Part shown: positions 1 to 7,449 of the stretch, piece by piece | Layout of the letters: each line of letters opens with the position of its first letter | Numbering within the stretch: position 1 is the stretch's first letter | Assembly (NCBI RefSeq): GCF_013778325.1 | Contig: NZ_JACEIB010000006.1 | Coordinates: 124,001-188,000, forward strand | From: Sphingomonas chungangi | GTDB lineage: Bacteria; Pseudomonadota; Alphaproteobacteria; Sphingomonadales; Sphingomonadaceae | Direction: 5' to 3' | DNA length: 64,000 nucleotides | Translations under genes and position numbers: made by a program | Notes under the pieces: model-generated | Seen by the model: only the letters and a program-made list of their open reading frames with translations | Databases searched by the model: none | What the model was told of the DNA's origin: nothing

Positions 1-41
1 CGACGCCGATGGCCCCGGCCTTCTCGGAGAAGCTCAAGTGA
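1..41 (+). CDS. 3' end of an unidentified upstream gene (partial)
   Basis: An open frame enters from the left edge and ends at TGA 39-41; its last residues read TPMAPAFSEKLK. The stop overlaps the GTG start of sctD by four bases (GTGA), the same coupling used through the rest of this operon, so it is probably the preceding type III secretion gene. In Ysc-type operons sctC (secretin) precedes sctD, but twelve residues cannot identify it. Confidence 0.5.
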   Translation, partial: TPMAPAFSEKLK

Positions 42-1165
42 CGGATGCACCTCAGCCCCATGTGCTGCGCGTTCTCAACGGCCGGCTCGCGGGCACGGAG
101 AAGGCGCTGCCGCCCGCCGGCACGCTCTCGATCGGATACCAGTTCTGGCAGGACGTGGTGATCCGCGATCCGGCCACGCGCGGCATCGCGCTCGACGTCA
201 GCTTCGATGAGACGGGCGCGGCGCAGCTCGTCGTGCTGAGCGGCGAGGCGAGATTGCTGGGATCGACGCTCGGCGCCGGACAGACCGCTCTGCTGCCGCC
301 CTACGTTCCCTTTTCCATCGGCGGCGTGGCGCTGGCTTGGGGCGATCCGGCGAGCGCGCGCTGGCAGGAGGCGGGCGGGCTTGCCGCCAGCGTGCCGGCC
401 GTGCCCCCGCCGCCGCCCACGATACTGGATACGGCCGGTGCGATGGTCGCCACGGCCGGCGAGCGTTTCGCCGAACTCTTCACCGGCAAGCGCGCTTTCG
501 CGCTCTCGGTCGCCGGGCTCCTGCTGGTGGGCGCCACGGCCGCCGGCCCGGCCGTGACGCTCCTCGGCCTGCGCGGCAACGATGCCGACCGCGCCGAGAC
601 CGCGCTCGATCGCGCCGGACTTCCGGGGCTGGCGGCGGTGCCGGACGCGACCCAGCAGGGTGTCCTCGTCACCGGCGTGGTGGCGACCGAGGCCGATCGG
701 GTACGCGCGCAGGACGTGCTGCGGACCGCCTACGTGCCCGGCACGGTGCAGGTGCAGACTAGCCAGGAACTGGCGCAGGCCAGCGCCGACGTCGCGCGTA
801 TCCATGGACACGATGCGGTGGCGACGCCGATCGGCCGCACCTCCGTCGAGTTGCGCACCACGCCGCTGACAGGAGACGACCGCACCAAGCTGCTGGATGC
901 GGTGAAGGCCGATGTCCCCGCCGTCAGCCAGGTGGCGATCCGCGACGATCTCGCCCCCGCCGACGACGCGCCGCTGAACAGCGTGCAGGATGCGACCAAG
1001 AAGGTGTCGACCGTGGTGGCCGGCGACCCTGCGTACATCGCCACCGCCGACGGCGCCCATTACTTCCCGGGCGCCATGATGCCGAGCGGACACAAGCTCG
1101 TCTCCATCCAGGGCAACACCGTCCTGCTCGAAAAGAACGGCCGCCAGACGCGGCTCACTTTCTGA
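38..1165 (+). CDS. sctD: Type III secretion inner-membrane ring protein SctD (YscD/PrgH family)
   Basis: This 375-residue protein fits SctD, which forms the outer of the two inner-membrane rings of the injectisome. The N-terminal ~110 residues resemble the cytoplasmic FHA-like domain. A single membrane segment lies near residues 152-175 (FALSVAGLLLVGATAAG) and is followed by a periplasmic part with repeated ring-building-type modules and a C-terminal region ending near SIQGNTVLLEKNGRQTRLTF. The start is GTG, overlapping the upstream stop. It is first in the order D-F-I-J-K-L-N-O-P, which supports the call; sequence similarity within SctD is low, so context carries weight. Confidence 0.8.
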   Translation: MTDAPQPHVLRVLNGRLAGTEKALPPAGTLSIGYQFWQDVVIRDPATRGIALDVSFDETGAAQLVVLSGEARLLGSTLGAGQTALLPPYVPFSIGGVALAWGDPASARWQEAGGLAASVPAVPPPPPTILDTAGAMVATAGERFAELFTGKRAFALSVAGLLLVGATAAGPAVTLLGLRGNDADRAETALDRAGLPGLAAVPDATQQGVLVTGVVATEADRVRAQDVLRTAYVPGTVQVQTSQELAQASADVARIHGHDAVATPIGRTSVELRTTPLTGDDRTKLLDAVKADVPAVSQVAIRDDLAPADDAPLNSVQDATKKVSTVVAGDPAYIATADGAHYFPGAMMPSGHKLVSIQGNTVLLEKNGRQTRLTF

Positions 1166-1194
1166 CCAACCGAAACGCAAGGAAGGAACGGACC

Positions 1195-1515
1195 ATGGCG
1201 AACATTCCCACCACCACCGGCCTCGGCATGATGGCTGCAGCCCCCTCCACCAGCACCAGCGGTTCCGGCACCCGCCGGGGCGACAGCGGCAGCTGGTTCG
1301 AGGCGCTGTCCGAGGCCTGGGGCAACACGCTCGATCAGGAAGCGGGACGCATCTCGCAAATGTCCGATGCGATCGGCGTGGACGGCAACGACAACCCCTC
1401 CGACATCAGCAAGCTCACCGCCGAATCCTTGCGCATGGGCTTCATGTCGCAGAGCGAATCGAGCTCGGTCGACAGCGTCGGCAAGGCGCTCGAGACGATG
1501 GCGCGGAAGGATTGA
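1195..1515 (+). CDS. sctF: Putative type III secretion needle subunit (SctF-like)
   Basis: A 106-residue protein lying between sctD and sctI, where needle genes sit in Ysc-type operons. From about residue 34 it reads WFEALSEAW, then a predicted helix, an N-P-S-D turn and a second helix with MSQSESSSVDSVGKALETM. This is the layout of MxiH/PrgI needle subunits (W-x-x-LSE start, P-(S)-(D/N) turn, S-rich second helix ending in K/D-rich residues). About 30 Ser/Thr/Gly-rich residues precede it, making it longer than the usual ~80. A good Shine-Dalgarno (AAGGAAGG) lies upstream of the ATG. A rod-like or accessory protein is the alternative. Confidence 0.6.
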   Translation: MANIPTTTGLGMMAAAPSTSTSGSGTRRGDSGSWFEALSEAWGNTLDQEAGRISQMSDAIGVDGNDNPSDISKLTAESLRMGFMSQSESSSVDSVGKALETMARKD

Positions 1516-1517
1516 CC

Positions 1518-1913
1518 ATGTCGGTCGAAGCCATTGCGGCGGCGTCCCAGGGCGCCGCCACCCCGCCGCCGGTCGATACGATCCAGGCGGGGCCGTCCGC
1601 CTCGATCGCCGATCAGGCGAGCTTCCAGGGTTCGCTCACCGCCGCGCAGTCGATCGTCGGCCCGGCCGGCGCCGATGCGCTGGCGCCGGCGATGAAGGCG
1701 GTGTTCGGCCAGCTGGAGCAGGTCAACGGCGAGGCGAAGAACGTCGCCGCGACGGCCAAGGCCGCGCAGGCGAAGGGCACGGAGCTTACGCCGGGCGAGG
1801 TGGTGCAGCTCACCATGCGCTGCCACGAATTCATGTTCCACTGCCAGCTGACGTCCAGCATCGCCAACCGCACGTCGGACGGCATCCAGCAGCTGTTCCG
1901 CCAGCAGAGCTGA
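1518..1913 (+). CDS. sctI: Type III secretion inner rod protein SctI (HrpB2/NolB-like)
   Basis: This ~131-residue protein ends in a helix (EVVQLTMRCHEFMFHCQL followed by TSSIANRTSDGIQQLFRQQS) that matches the C-terminal polymerisation segment of HrpB2/NolB/SctI rod proteins, including the final L-F-R-Q-Q. The N-terminal half is low-complexity and Ala/Pro-rich, as is usual. I place the start at ATG 1518, six bases downstream of an in-frame TTG, because AAGGA then has normal spacing. Its start lies two bases after the preceding stop. SctI links the needle to the export gate. Confidence 0.75.
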   Translation: MSVEAIAAASQGAATPPPVDTIQAGPSASIADQASFQGSLTAAQSIVGPAGADALAPAMKAVFGQLEQVNGEAKNVAATAKAAQAKGTELTPGEVVQLTMRCHEFMFHCQLTSSIANRTSDGIQQLFRQQS

Positions 1914-1949
1914 GCCGGGAGGCGGCAGATGCCGCCGGAGGAGGATCGA

Positions 1950-2702
1950 ATGGATTGGCGCAAACAGGCGAAGATCGCGGGCATCGCGCTCTTCCTCGTG
2001 CTTGCCGGATGCGGGCGCTCGGAACTGTACGGCAAGCTCACCGAATCGCAGGTCAACGAGATGATCGCGGTGCTGCAGACCGCCGGAATCTCCGCCACCA
2101 AGGAGGACGAGGGCGAGGCGGGCTTCGCGCTGATGACGTCCAAGGGCGATTTCGCGCACGCCGTGCAGGTGTTGAACGCGCAAGGCTATCCGCGCGAGGA
2201 TTTCGCCTCGCTCGGCACCGTGTTCAAGAAGGAGGGTTTCGTCTCCTCGCCGACCGAGGAGCGGGCGCGGCTGATCTACGGGCTCAGCCAGGAGCTGACC
2301 CACACGATCTCGGACATCGACGGCGTAGTGCAGGCGCGCGTGCAGCTGGCCCTGCCGCAGGATCGGCCGCTGGCCGATGCCGATCAGCAGACCCCGGCCT
2401 CGGCCGCCGTCTTCATCAAGTATCGGCCGGGCACGAACATCGATTCGCAGGTCGGCAAGATCAAGGCGCTGGTGGTCAATTCGGTCGAGGGGCTGAAGAT
2501 CGACAACGTCTCGGTCGAAACCTTCCCGGCGCAGGACGTGCCGATTGCCGCGCCGGGTTCGCCGGGCGGGACGATTACCGCGAGCCTGGGGGCGGCGATC
2601 GTGCCGATCCTGCTGCTGCTCGGGCTGTGGATCGGCTATCCGGCGATCCGCCGCTGGCACCAGCGCCGCGCCGTCCTCGTCCAGCCGGAGCGGCGGGTAT
2701 GA
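1950..2702 (+). CDS. sctJ: Type III secretion inner-ring lipoprotein SctJ (YscJ/PrgK/HrcJ)
   Basis: This protein is a clear SctJ, the lipid-anchored inner ring of the basal body. It has a signal peptide with lipobox LAGC (Cys about residue 21 from ATG 1950), the ring-building domains typical of YscJ/FliF (LYGKLTESQVNEMIAVLQ, then SPTEERARLIYGLSQELTHT), and a C-terminal transmembrane segment (AAIVPILLLLGLWIGYP) with a short basic tail. An alternative ATG at 1929 would add seven residues; GGAGGAGG immediately before 1950 favours the inner start. The stop overlaps the next ATG (ATGA). Confidence 0.92.
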   Translation: MDWRKQAKIAGIALFLVLAGCGRSELYGKLTESQVNEMIAVLQTAGISATKEDEGEAGFALMTSKGDFAHAVQVLNAQGYPREDFASLGTVFKKEGFVSSPTEERARLIYGLSQELTHTISDIDGVVQARVQLALPQDRPLADADQQTPASAAVFIKYRPGTNIDSQVGKIKALVVNSVEGLKIDNVSVETFPAQDVPIAAPGSPGGTITASLGAAIVPILLLLGLWIGYPAIRRWHQRRAVLVQPERRV

Positions 2703-3205
2703 GCGCCGCCGCCCGCCGTGCCGCGCTCGCCGCGATCGGCTGCGACCTTGTCGCGCGCGACGGCGGCCCCGGCGAACGCCGCGCCGCCGCACTGATGCGC
2801 CGCCTGGAGGGGCGCGAGGAGGAGGTGCTGGGTCTGCGCGATCTGCCCAAGGTACCGGCCTGGGCACGCCTGCCGTTGGCGGCGCAGGAGCGGGTCGCGC
2901 AGCGCGCCGCGCTCGCCTCGATCGCCGATACGCTGGCGCACTCGATCGACGGCGCGTGGCTGGGCGAGCATGCCCATGCCGCCGGCGAGGAGGCGGTGGA
3001 CTGGGCGATCGGGCTGGCCGGCAAGGCGCCGGAACTCGATCCGGTGGACGGCAGCGAACTGGCGGGGCGGGGTTATGCCCTGCTTCGCACGACGCTGTCC
3101 GATCCACTCCGCCCGCTTCTGGCATGGGCGGCGGCCGACGAGACGCCGGTGCCGGTCGACACGGCCTCCACCTGCGTGGCGCTGGCGATGAAGGGGGCGG
3201 CATGA
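2699..3205 (+). CDS. sctK: Type III secretion sorting-platform accessory SctK-like protein
   Basis: A 168-residue cytoplasmic protein between sctJ and sctL, with overlapping start (ATGA) and stop codons on both sides. It is Ala/Arg/Leu-rich, with no signal peptide or membrane segment. SctK proteins (YscK, OrgA, HrpB4, NolU) are poorly conserved and are usually named by position; that is the basis here. In the family, SctK links the SctQ-SctL-SctN sorting platform to the SctD ring. The central segment LPKVPAWARLPLAAQERVA resembles the conserved W-containing core of the family, but the match is weak. Confidence 0.6.
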   Translation: MSAAARRAALAAIGCDLVARDGGPGERRAAALMRRLEGREEEVLGLRDLPKVPAWARLPLAAQERVAQRAALASIADTLAHSIDGAWLGEHAHAAGEEAVDWAIGLAGKAPELDPVDGSELAGRGYALLRTTLSDPLRPLLAWAAADETPVPVDTASTCVALAMKGAA

Positions 3206-3813
3206 GCTTCGTGCTGCTCCACGCCGACAGCGTCGCGACCGCTCTGGTCGACGATCCGGTGGTGCCCGCGACCGACATCGCCGCGCTCAAGGATGCCACC
3301 GCCTTGCTCGCCGAGGCCGGCCGCATCCGCGCCGAAGCCGAGGATCGCGCCACCGAGGCGATCGAGGCGGGCTACCAGAAGGGCCACGCGCAGGGCCTTG
3401 CCGACGGTCGCGCCTCGGGCGAATCCGAGATGCGCACCGAAATGTTCCGCCTCGCCATCAAGGCAGGCGAGCAGCAGCGTCAGCGGCAGGAGGAGATCGC
3501 CGGGCTCGCGCTCGAAGTGGTCCGCCGGATCGCCGGTGCGATCGGCGACGAGCCGATGGTCGCGCGGCTCGCCGAGCGCGCCGCCGCGCAGCTTTCGCCC
3601 GATACCGCCGCCACGGTGCGGGTGCCGCCTGCCGCGCTGGCCGAAACCTCGCAACGGCTCGCCGATCACGCCAACCTGATCGTCGAGGAGGACGACACGC
3701 TGGCGCCCACCGATTGCGTGGTGGAGACCGCGCTCGGCCGCACGCACGCGGGTCTGGAAACCCAGCTCAGCCAGATCGAGCGCAGCTGGGCGGAGGCGGC
3801 GCGTGAGCGGTGA
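3202..3813 (+). CDS. sctL: Type III secretion ATPase stator SctL (YscL/HrpE/FliH family)
   Basis: A 203-residue protein with the FliH/YscL architecture: a short N-terminus, an Ala/Glu-rich coiled coil (about residues 30-100, including AGYQKGHAQGLADGRASGE with the spaced glycines typical of FliH/SctL), and a C-terminal stator domain ending GLETQLSQIERSWAEA. SctL binds and regulates the SctN ATPase, which is encoded next. Start ATG 3202 overlaps the sctK stop, and its end overlaps sctN by 11 bases, indicating translational coupling. Confidence 0.82.
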   Translation: MSFVLLHADSVATALVDDPVVPATDIAALKDATALLAEAGRIRAEAEDRATEAIEAGYQKGHAQGLADGRASGESEMRTEMFRLAIKAGEQQRQRQEEIAGLALEVVRRIAGAIGDEPMVARLAERAAAQLSPDTAATVRVPPAALAETSQRLADHANLIVEEDDTLAPTDCVVETALGRTHAGLETQLSQIERSWAEAARER

Positions 3814-5125
3814 GGCGACCACCGTCGAGAAGCTCCTCGAGGGGCTGCGCCATGCCACCACGGTAGAGCGGCGCGGGCGGCTGGTCGAGGCGATCGGCAC
3901 CACGCTCAAGGTGACCGGCATCGACGCGCGGATCGGGCAGGCCTGCGAGATCGTGGAGCCGGCGACCGGCCAATCGATCCCCGCCGAGGTGATCGGCATC
4001 GCCGGGCAGGCCGCGATCCTGACCCCGCTCGCCGACGTGCGAGGCCTCTCGGTCGATGCCGAGGTGATCGTGCGGCCGGGCGAGGACCGCATCCCCTACG
4101 GCCCGGCGCTGCTCGGCCGCGTTCTGGACGGGCGCGGCCTGCCGATCGACGGCCTCGGCCCGATCGCGGATACGCTGCCCCGCCGCCCGCTCCACGCGCC
4201 CGCGCCGCAGCCGATGGAGCGTGCGCTGATCGACACGCCGATGGAGACCGGCGTGCGCGCGATCGATACCCTGCTGACGGTCGGCGCCGGGCAGCGCATG
4301 GGCGTGTTCGCGGCGGCGGGCGGCGGCAAGTCGACCCTGCTCGGGATGCTCGCGCGCTTCTGTGTCGCCGACGTGATCGTCATCGCGCTGATCGGCGAGC
4401 GTGGGCGTGAGGTGCGCGAGTTCATCGAGGACAATCTCGGTGCCGAAGGCCTCGCCCGTTCGGTGATCGTCTGCGCGACATCCGATCGCCCGGCGATGGA
4501 GCGGGTGCGCGCCGCCCACCATGCCACCGCCATCGCCGAAGGGTTTCGCGAGGAGGGCAAGCGCGTCCTGTTGCTGATGGATTCGGTCACCCGCTTCGCC
4601 CGCGCGCTGCGCGAGATCGGGCTGGCGGCGGGCGAGCCGGCGGTGCGGCGAGGTTTCCCGCCTTCGGTCTTCGCCGAATTGCCCCGCCTGTTCGAACGCG
4701 CCGGCACCGATGCGAAGGGCTCGATCACCGGCATCTACACCGTGCTGCTGGAGGACGAGGAGGGCGGCGATCCGGTGGGCGAGGAAGTCCGCTCGATTCT
4801 CGACGGCCATATCGTCCTCTCACGCAAACTCGGTGCGGCGGGCCATTATCCGGCGATCGACGTGCTCGGTTCGCTGAGCCGCGTCTTCCCGCGCCTCGCC
4901 GCCGCCGATCACCGCGCCGCCGCGCAGCGGGTGCGTGCGCTGATGGCCAAATATGCCGAGATCGAATTTCTCGTGCAGGTCGGCGAATACAAGCCCGGTT
5001 CCGATCCGCTGGCCGACAAGGCGATCGCCGCGCGGCCCGAGATCGACGCGCTGCTGCGGCAGGATGCCGGCACGCCCGAGCCCTTCGCCACCTCGCTGAT
5101 GCTGCTGCAGGGGGCGGGTGCATGA
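3803..5125 (+). CDS. sctN: Type III secretion ATPase SctN
   Basis: This 440-residue protein is the injectisome ATPase, related to F1-beta and FliI. The P-loop (FAAAGGGKSTLLGM) is near residues 168-180 and a Walker B strand (RVLLLMDSVTRFARALREI) near 255. It also has the type III/FliI signature PPSVFAELPRLFERAG and a C-terminal helical domain. Hydrolysis strips chaperones and unfolds substrates at the base of the secreton. The start is GTG and overlaps sctL. It is the most conserved and least ambiguous gene of the operon. FliI is excluded by its sct neighbours. Confidence 0.95.
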   Translation: MSGEATTVEKLLEGLRHATTVERRGRLVEAIGTTLKVTGIDARIGQACEIVEPATGQSIPAEVIGIAGQAAILTPLADVRGLSVDAEVIVRPGEDRIPYGPALLGRVLDGRGLPIDGLGPIADTLPRRPLHAPAPQPMERALIDTPMETGVRAIDTLLTVGAGQRMGVFAAAGGGKSTLLGMLARFCVADVIVIALIGERGREVREFIEDNLGAEGLARSVIVCATSDRPAMERVRAAHHATAIAEGFREEGKRVLLLMDSVTRFARALREIGLAAGEPAVRRGFPPSVFAELPRLFERAGTDAKGSITGIYTVLLEDEEGGDPVGEEVRSILDGHIVLSRKLGAAGHYPAIDVLGSLSRVFPRLAAADHRAAAQRVRALMAKYAEIEFLVQVGEYKPGSDPLADKAIAARPEIDALLRQDAGTPEPFATSLMLLQGAGA

Positions 5126-5562
5126 GCGGTGCGCGCCAGATCGTCCGCCTGCGCGAAGCACGGCTGACCGGCGCGTCGCAGGCGCTCGTCATCGCGCGGG
5201 AGGAAACGAAAGCGGCGGAGCGCGCGAAATGCGCCGCCGAGGAGCAGGCCGATCGCAGGCGTAGCGCGATGATCGACACGCGCGACCGGCTCGCCACCGA
5301 TCTAGAACATGCGCCGACACTGCTGGCGTTGCTCGACCGGCGCCGCTTCGATTACGCGGTGGCGCACAGCGCGGTGAACGACGCCGCCGAGGAGCAGCGC
5401 CAGCGCGAGGCGGCGGAGGCCGAGCGCCGCGCCGCTCTGATCCGCGCCCAGGCCCGGCGCGACGCGCTGGTCGAGCATGTCGCTGGCATCGAGCGCCGCG
5501 CCACGCGCCGGCAGGAAGAGAAGGTCGAGCTCGATGCGCTCGATGCGAGGAGGGTATCATGA
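5122..5562 (+). CDS. sctO: Type III secretion stalk protein SctO (YscO/FliJ-like)
   Basis: This 146-residue protein is almost entirely charged Ala/Arg/Glu coiled coil with no membrane segment, as expected of SctO/FliJ, the central stalk that contacts the SctN hexamer and the export gate. It follows sctN with an ATGA overlap, the normal SctO position, and is followed by sctP with another ATGA overlap. The family has little sequence conservation, so identification rests on length, predicted structure and position. Confidence 0.7.
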   Translation: MSGARQIVRLREARLTGASQALVIAREETKAAERAKCAAEEQADRRRSAMIDTRDRLATDLEHAPTLLALLDRRRFDYAVAHSAVNDAAEEQRQREAAEAERRAALIRAQARRDALVEHVAGIERRATRRQEEKVELDALDARRVS

Positions 5563-6179
5563 GCATATCCGCTGCCGCCAGTCCGCGGCCCGTCTCCGTG
5601 TCCCGCTCGACGCCCCGACATGCCGGGCGCGGCCAGCCGAGCGATCAGGACATGCACGCGATGAAGGATGCCTTCACGCTTGCGCGGAAAGGGGAGCAGC
5701 CGCAGGGCCGCCTTGCGGTGCCGACGAAGGGCGAGGGGAAGGCCATGCCCGGCGAGGCAGGCGAGAAAGCCGAGGCCGCCGTCGACGGCCTCGACCAGCG
5801 CCAGACCGTTCTCCGCGACGATCGCGATCAGGATCAGGGCGACGCGCAGGGCTGGGCCTTCGGGCAGGCGCTGGCCGACGCGCCGATGATCGTCCCCAAC
5901 GCGCCCTCGCCGACGGTCGACGCCAGCGGCTTCGCGCAATTGCTCGGCCAGCTCTGGGCACAGGCGAAGCAGAAGAACGAGCGCGAGGTGCGCGTGAAGT
6001 TCGGCCCCAACGCCTGGCCCGCGACCGGTGCGCGCATGGTGATGAACGCTGCCGGCACGCTCGACATCGCGCTCCAGATGGACCGCGGCGGGCCGGAGGA
6101 TCTTTCCGATCTGGCGCGCCGGCTCGGCCAGTCGGGGATCGCCACCGGCACGCTCGCGGCGGAATTCGCGCCTGCCTGA
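5559..6179 (+). CDS. sctP: Type III secretion needle-length / substrate-switch protein SctP
   Basis: A 206-residue protein whose N-terminal ~120 residues are polar and probably disordered (Gln/Gly/Asp-rich). Its C-terminal part (EREVRVKFGPNAWPATGARM, then a segment ending GTLAAEFAPA) resembles the compact switch domain of SctP/FliK-type molecular rulers. It is last in the operon after sctO, the usual place. SctP measures needle length and switches export from early to late substrates. The next gene, 62 bases on, is not a secretion gene, so sctQ-V would have to lie elsewhere. Confidence 0.62.
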   Translation: MSISAAASPRPVSVSRSTPRHAGRGQPSDQDMHAMKDAFTLARKGEQPQGRLAVPTKGEGKAMPGEAGEKAEAAVDGLDQRQTVLRDDRDQDQGDAQGWAFGQALADAPMIVPNAPSPTVDASGFAQLLGQLWAQAKQKNEREVRVKFGPNAWPATGARMVMNAAGTLDIALQMDRGGPEDLSDLARRLGQSGIATGTLAAEFAPA

Positions 6180-6241
6180 TCCCATTTCGCCGGCCTATCC
6201 ACCGGCCATTCACCATTGTCGTGCTATCGGGCGGCCACGTT

Positions 6242-7387
6242 ATGCCGGTCCGTATCCTCCATCTCCATTCCACCTTCTCGCTGGGCGGCAAGGAAGCGCG
6301 CGCGGTGCGGTTGATGAATGCGTTCGGCGACCGCGCGCACCATGTCGTGCTGAGCGCGGTGCCCGATGCGCTGGGCGCGCGCGAGGCGATCGATCCGGGC
6401 GTCGTCGCCGAGTTTCCGGGCGATGCGGCGCCGTCGCTGATCGGCAGGCCCGGCCCGCGCCGCTACTGGCATTTCGCGCGCTACATGGCGGGTTTCGACC
6501 TGGTGCTCAGCTACAATTGGGGCGCCATGGACGGCGTCGCGGCGCGGCGCCTCTATGCCGGGGCGATGCAGCTGCCGCCGCTGATCCACCACGAGGACGG
6601 CTTCAACGCCGACGAACTGGTCCGCCAGAAACCGGCGCGGGTGTGGTTCCGCCGCGCGATGCTGGGCGCCGCGCACCGGCTGGTCGTCCCGTCCGAGCGG
6701 CTGGAGGGGATCGCGCGGACGGTGTGGCGCCAGCCGGCGGCGCGCGTGCGGCGCATCGCCAACGGCATCCCGCTGGAGCGCTTCGGCCTGCCCGAGCCCG
6801 ATGCCATACCCGGCTTCCGCCGTGCGCCCGGCGACATCGTGGTCGGCACGATGGCGGGGTTGCGCGCGGTCAAGAACCTGCCGCGCCTCGTCCGCGTCTT
6901 CGCCCGATCGGGCGCGGCCGGGCGGCTGGTGATCGTCGGCGAGGGGCCGGAGCGCGACGCGATCCTGTCGGTCGCGCAGGCGGAGGGCGTGACCGATCGG
7001 CTGCTGATGCCCGGCTTCCTCGCCGATCCGGCGCGCTACGTGGGGCATTTCGACATCTTCGCGCTGTCGTCGGACAGCGAGCAGTTCCCGATCTCGCTGA
7101 TCGAGGCGATGGCGGCGGGCCTGCCGGTGGTTTCCACCGACGTCGGCGATATCCGCTCGATGGTCTCGGCCGAGAACCGTCGCTACGTGCTGCCGGTCGA
7201 GGACGAGGCGGGCTTGGCCGAGGCGTTGGGGCGCCTGATCGCCAACCGCGACATTCGGCACCGCCTGGGCTCCGCCAACCGTGCCGTTGCGCTCCAGCGC
7301 TATGACGAAAAGACGATGATCGCGGCCTATGCGACGCTCTACGGTGAGGCGATCGGGCGGCCTCGCGCGTTCATCAAGCAGGATTAG
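6242..7387 (+). CDS. GT4-family glycosyltransferase
   Basis: A 381-residue GT-B enzyme. The N-terminal domain begins MPVRILHLHSTFSLGGKEARA (glycine-rich acceptor-side loop). The C-terminal domain carries the GT4 donor-site motifs VVGTMAGLRAVKNLPRLV (near residue 200) and FALSSDSEQFPISLIEAMAAG, the E-x7-E pattern that binds the sugar nucleotide. It probably transfers a sugar from a nucleotide donor to a surface glycan or glycolipid; donor and acceptor cannot be read from sequence. It follows sctP by 62 bases, but no functional tie to secretion is evident. Confidence 0.8.
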   Translation: MPVRILHLHSTFSLGGKEARAVRLMNAFGDRAHHVVLSAVPDALGAREAIDPGVVAEFPGDAAPSLIGRPGPRRYWHFARYMAGFDLVLSYNWGAMDGVAARRLYAGAMQLPPLIHHEDGFNADELVRQKPARVWFRRAMLGAAHRLVVPSERLEGIARTVWRQPAARVRRIANGIPLERFGLPEPDAIPGFRRAPGDIVVGTMAGLRAVKNLPRLVRVFARSGAAGRLVIVGEGPERDAILSVAQAEGVTDRLLMPGFLADPARYVGHFDIFALSSDSEQFPISLIEAMAAGLPVVSTDVGDIRSMVSAENRRYVLPVEDEAGLAEALGRLIANRDIRHRLGSANRAVALQRYDEKTMIAAYATLYGEAIGRPRAFIKQD

Positions 7388-7449
7388 CGCTGTCCGAAGC
7401 ATCCTGCTAAGACGCGCGCGGGTCCTACGCTCCTCGATGGAGAAAAAGT

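Noticed and set aside
1335-3353. Long minus-strand frame opposite sctF-sctL
   Set aside because: It runs antisense to six tightly packed sct genes and is Arg/Pro-rich without domains.
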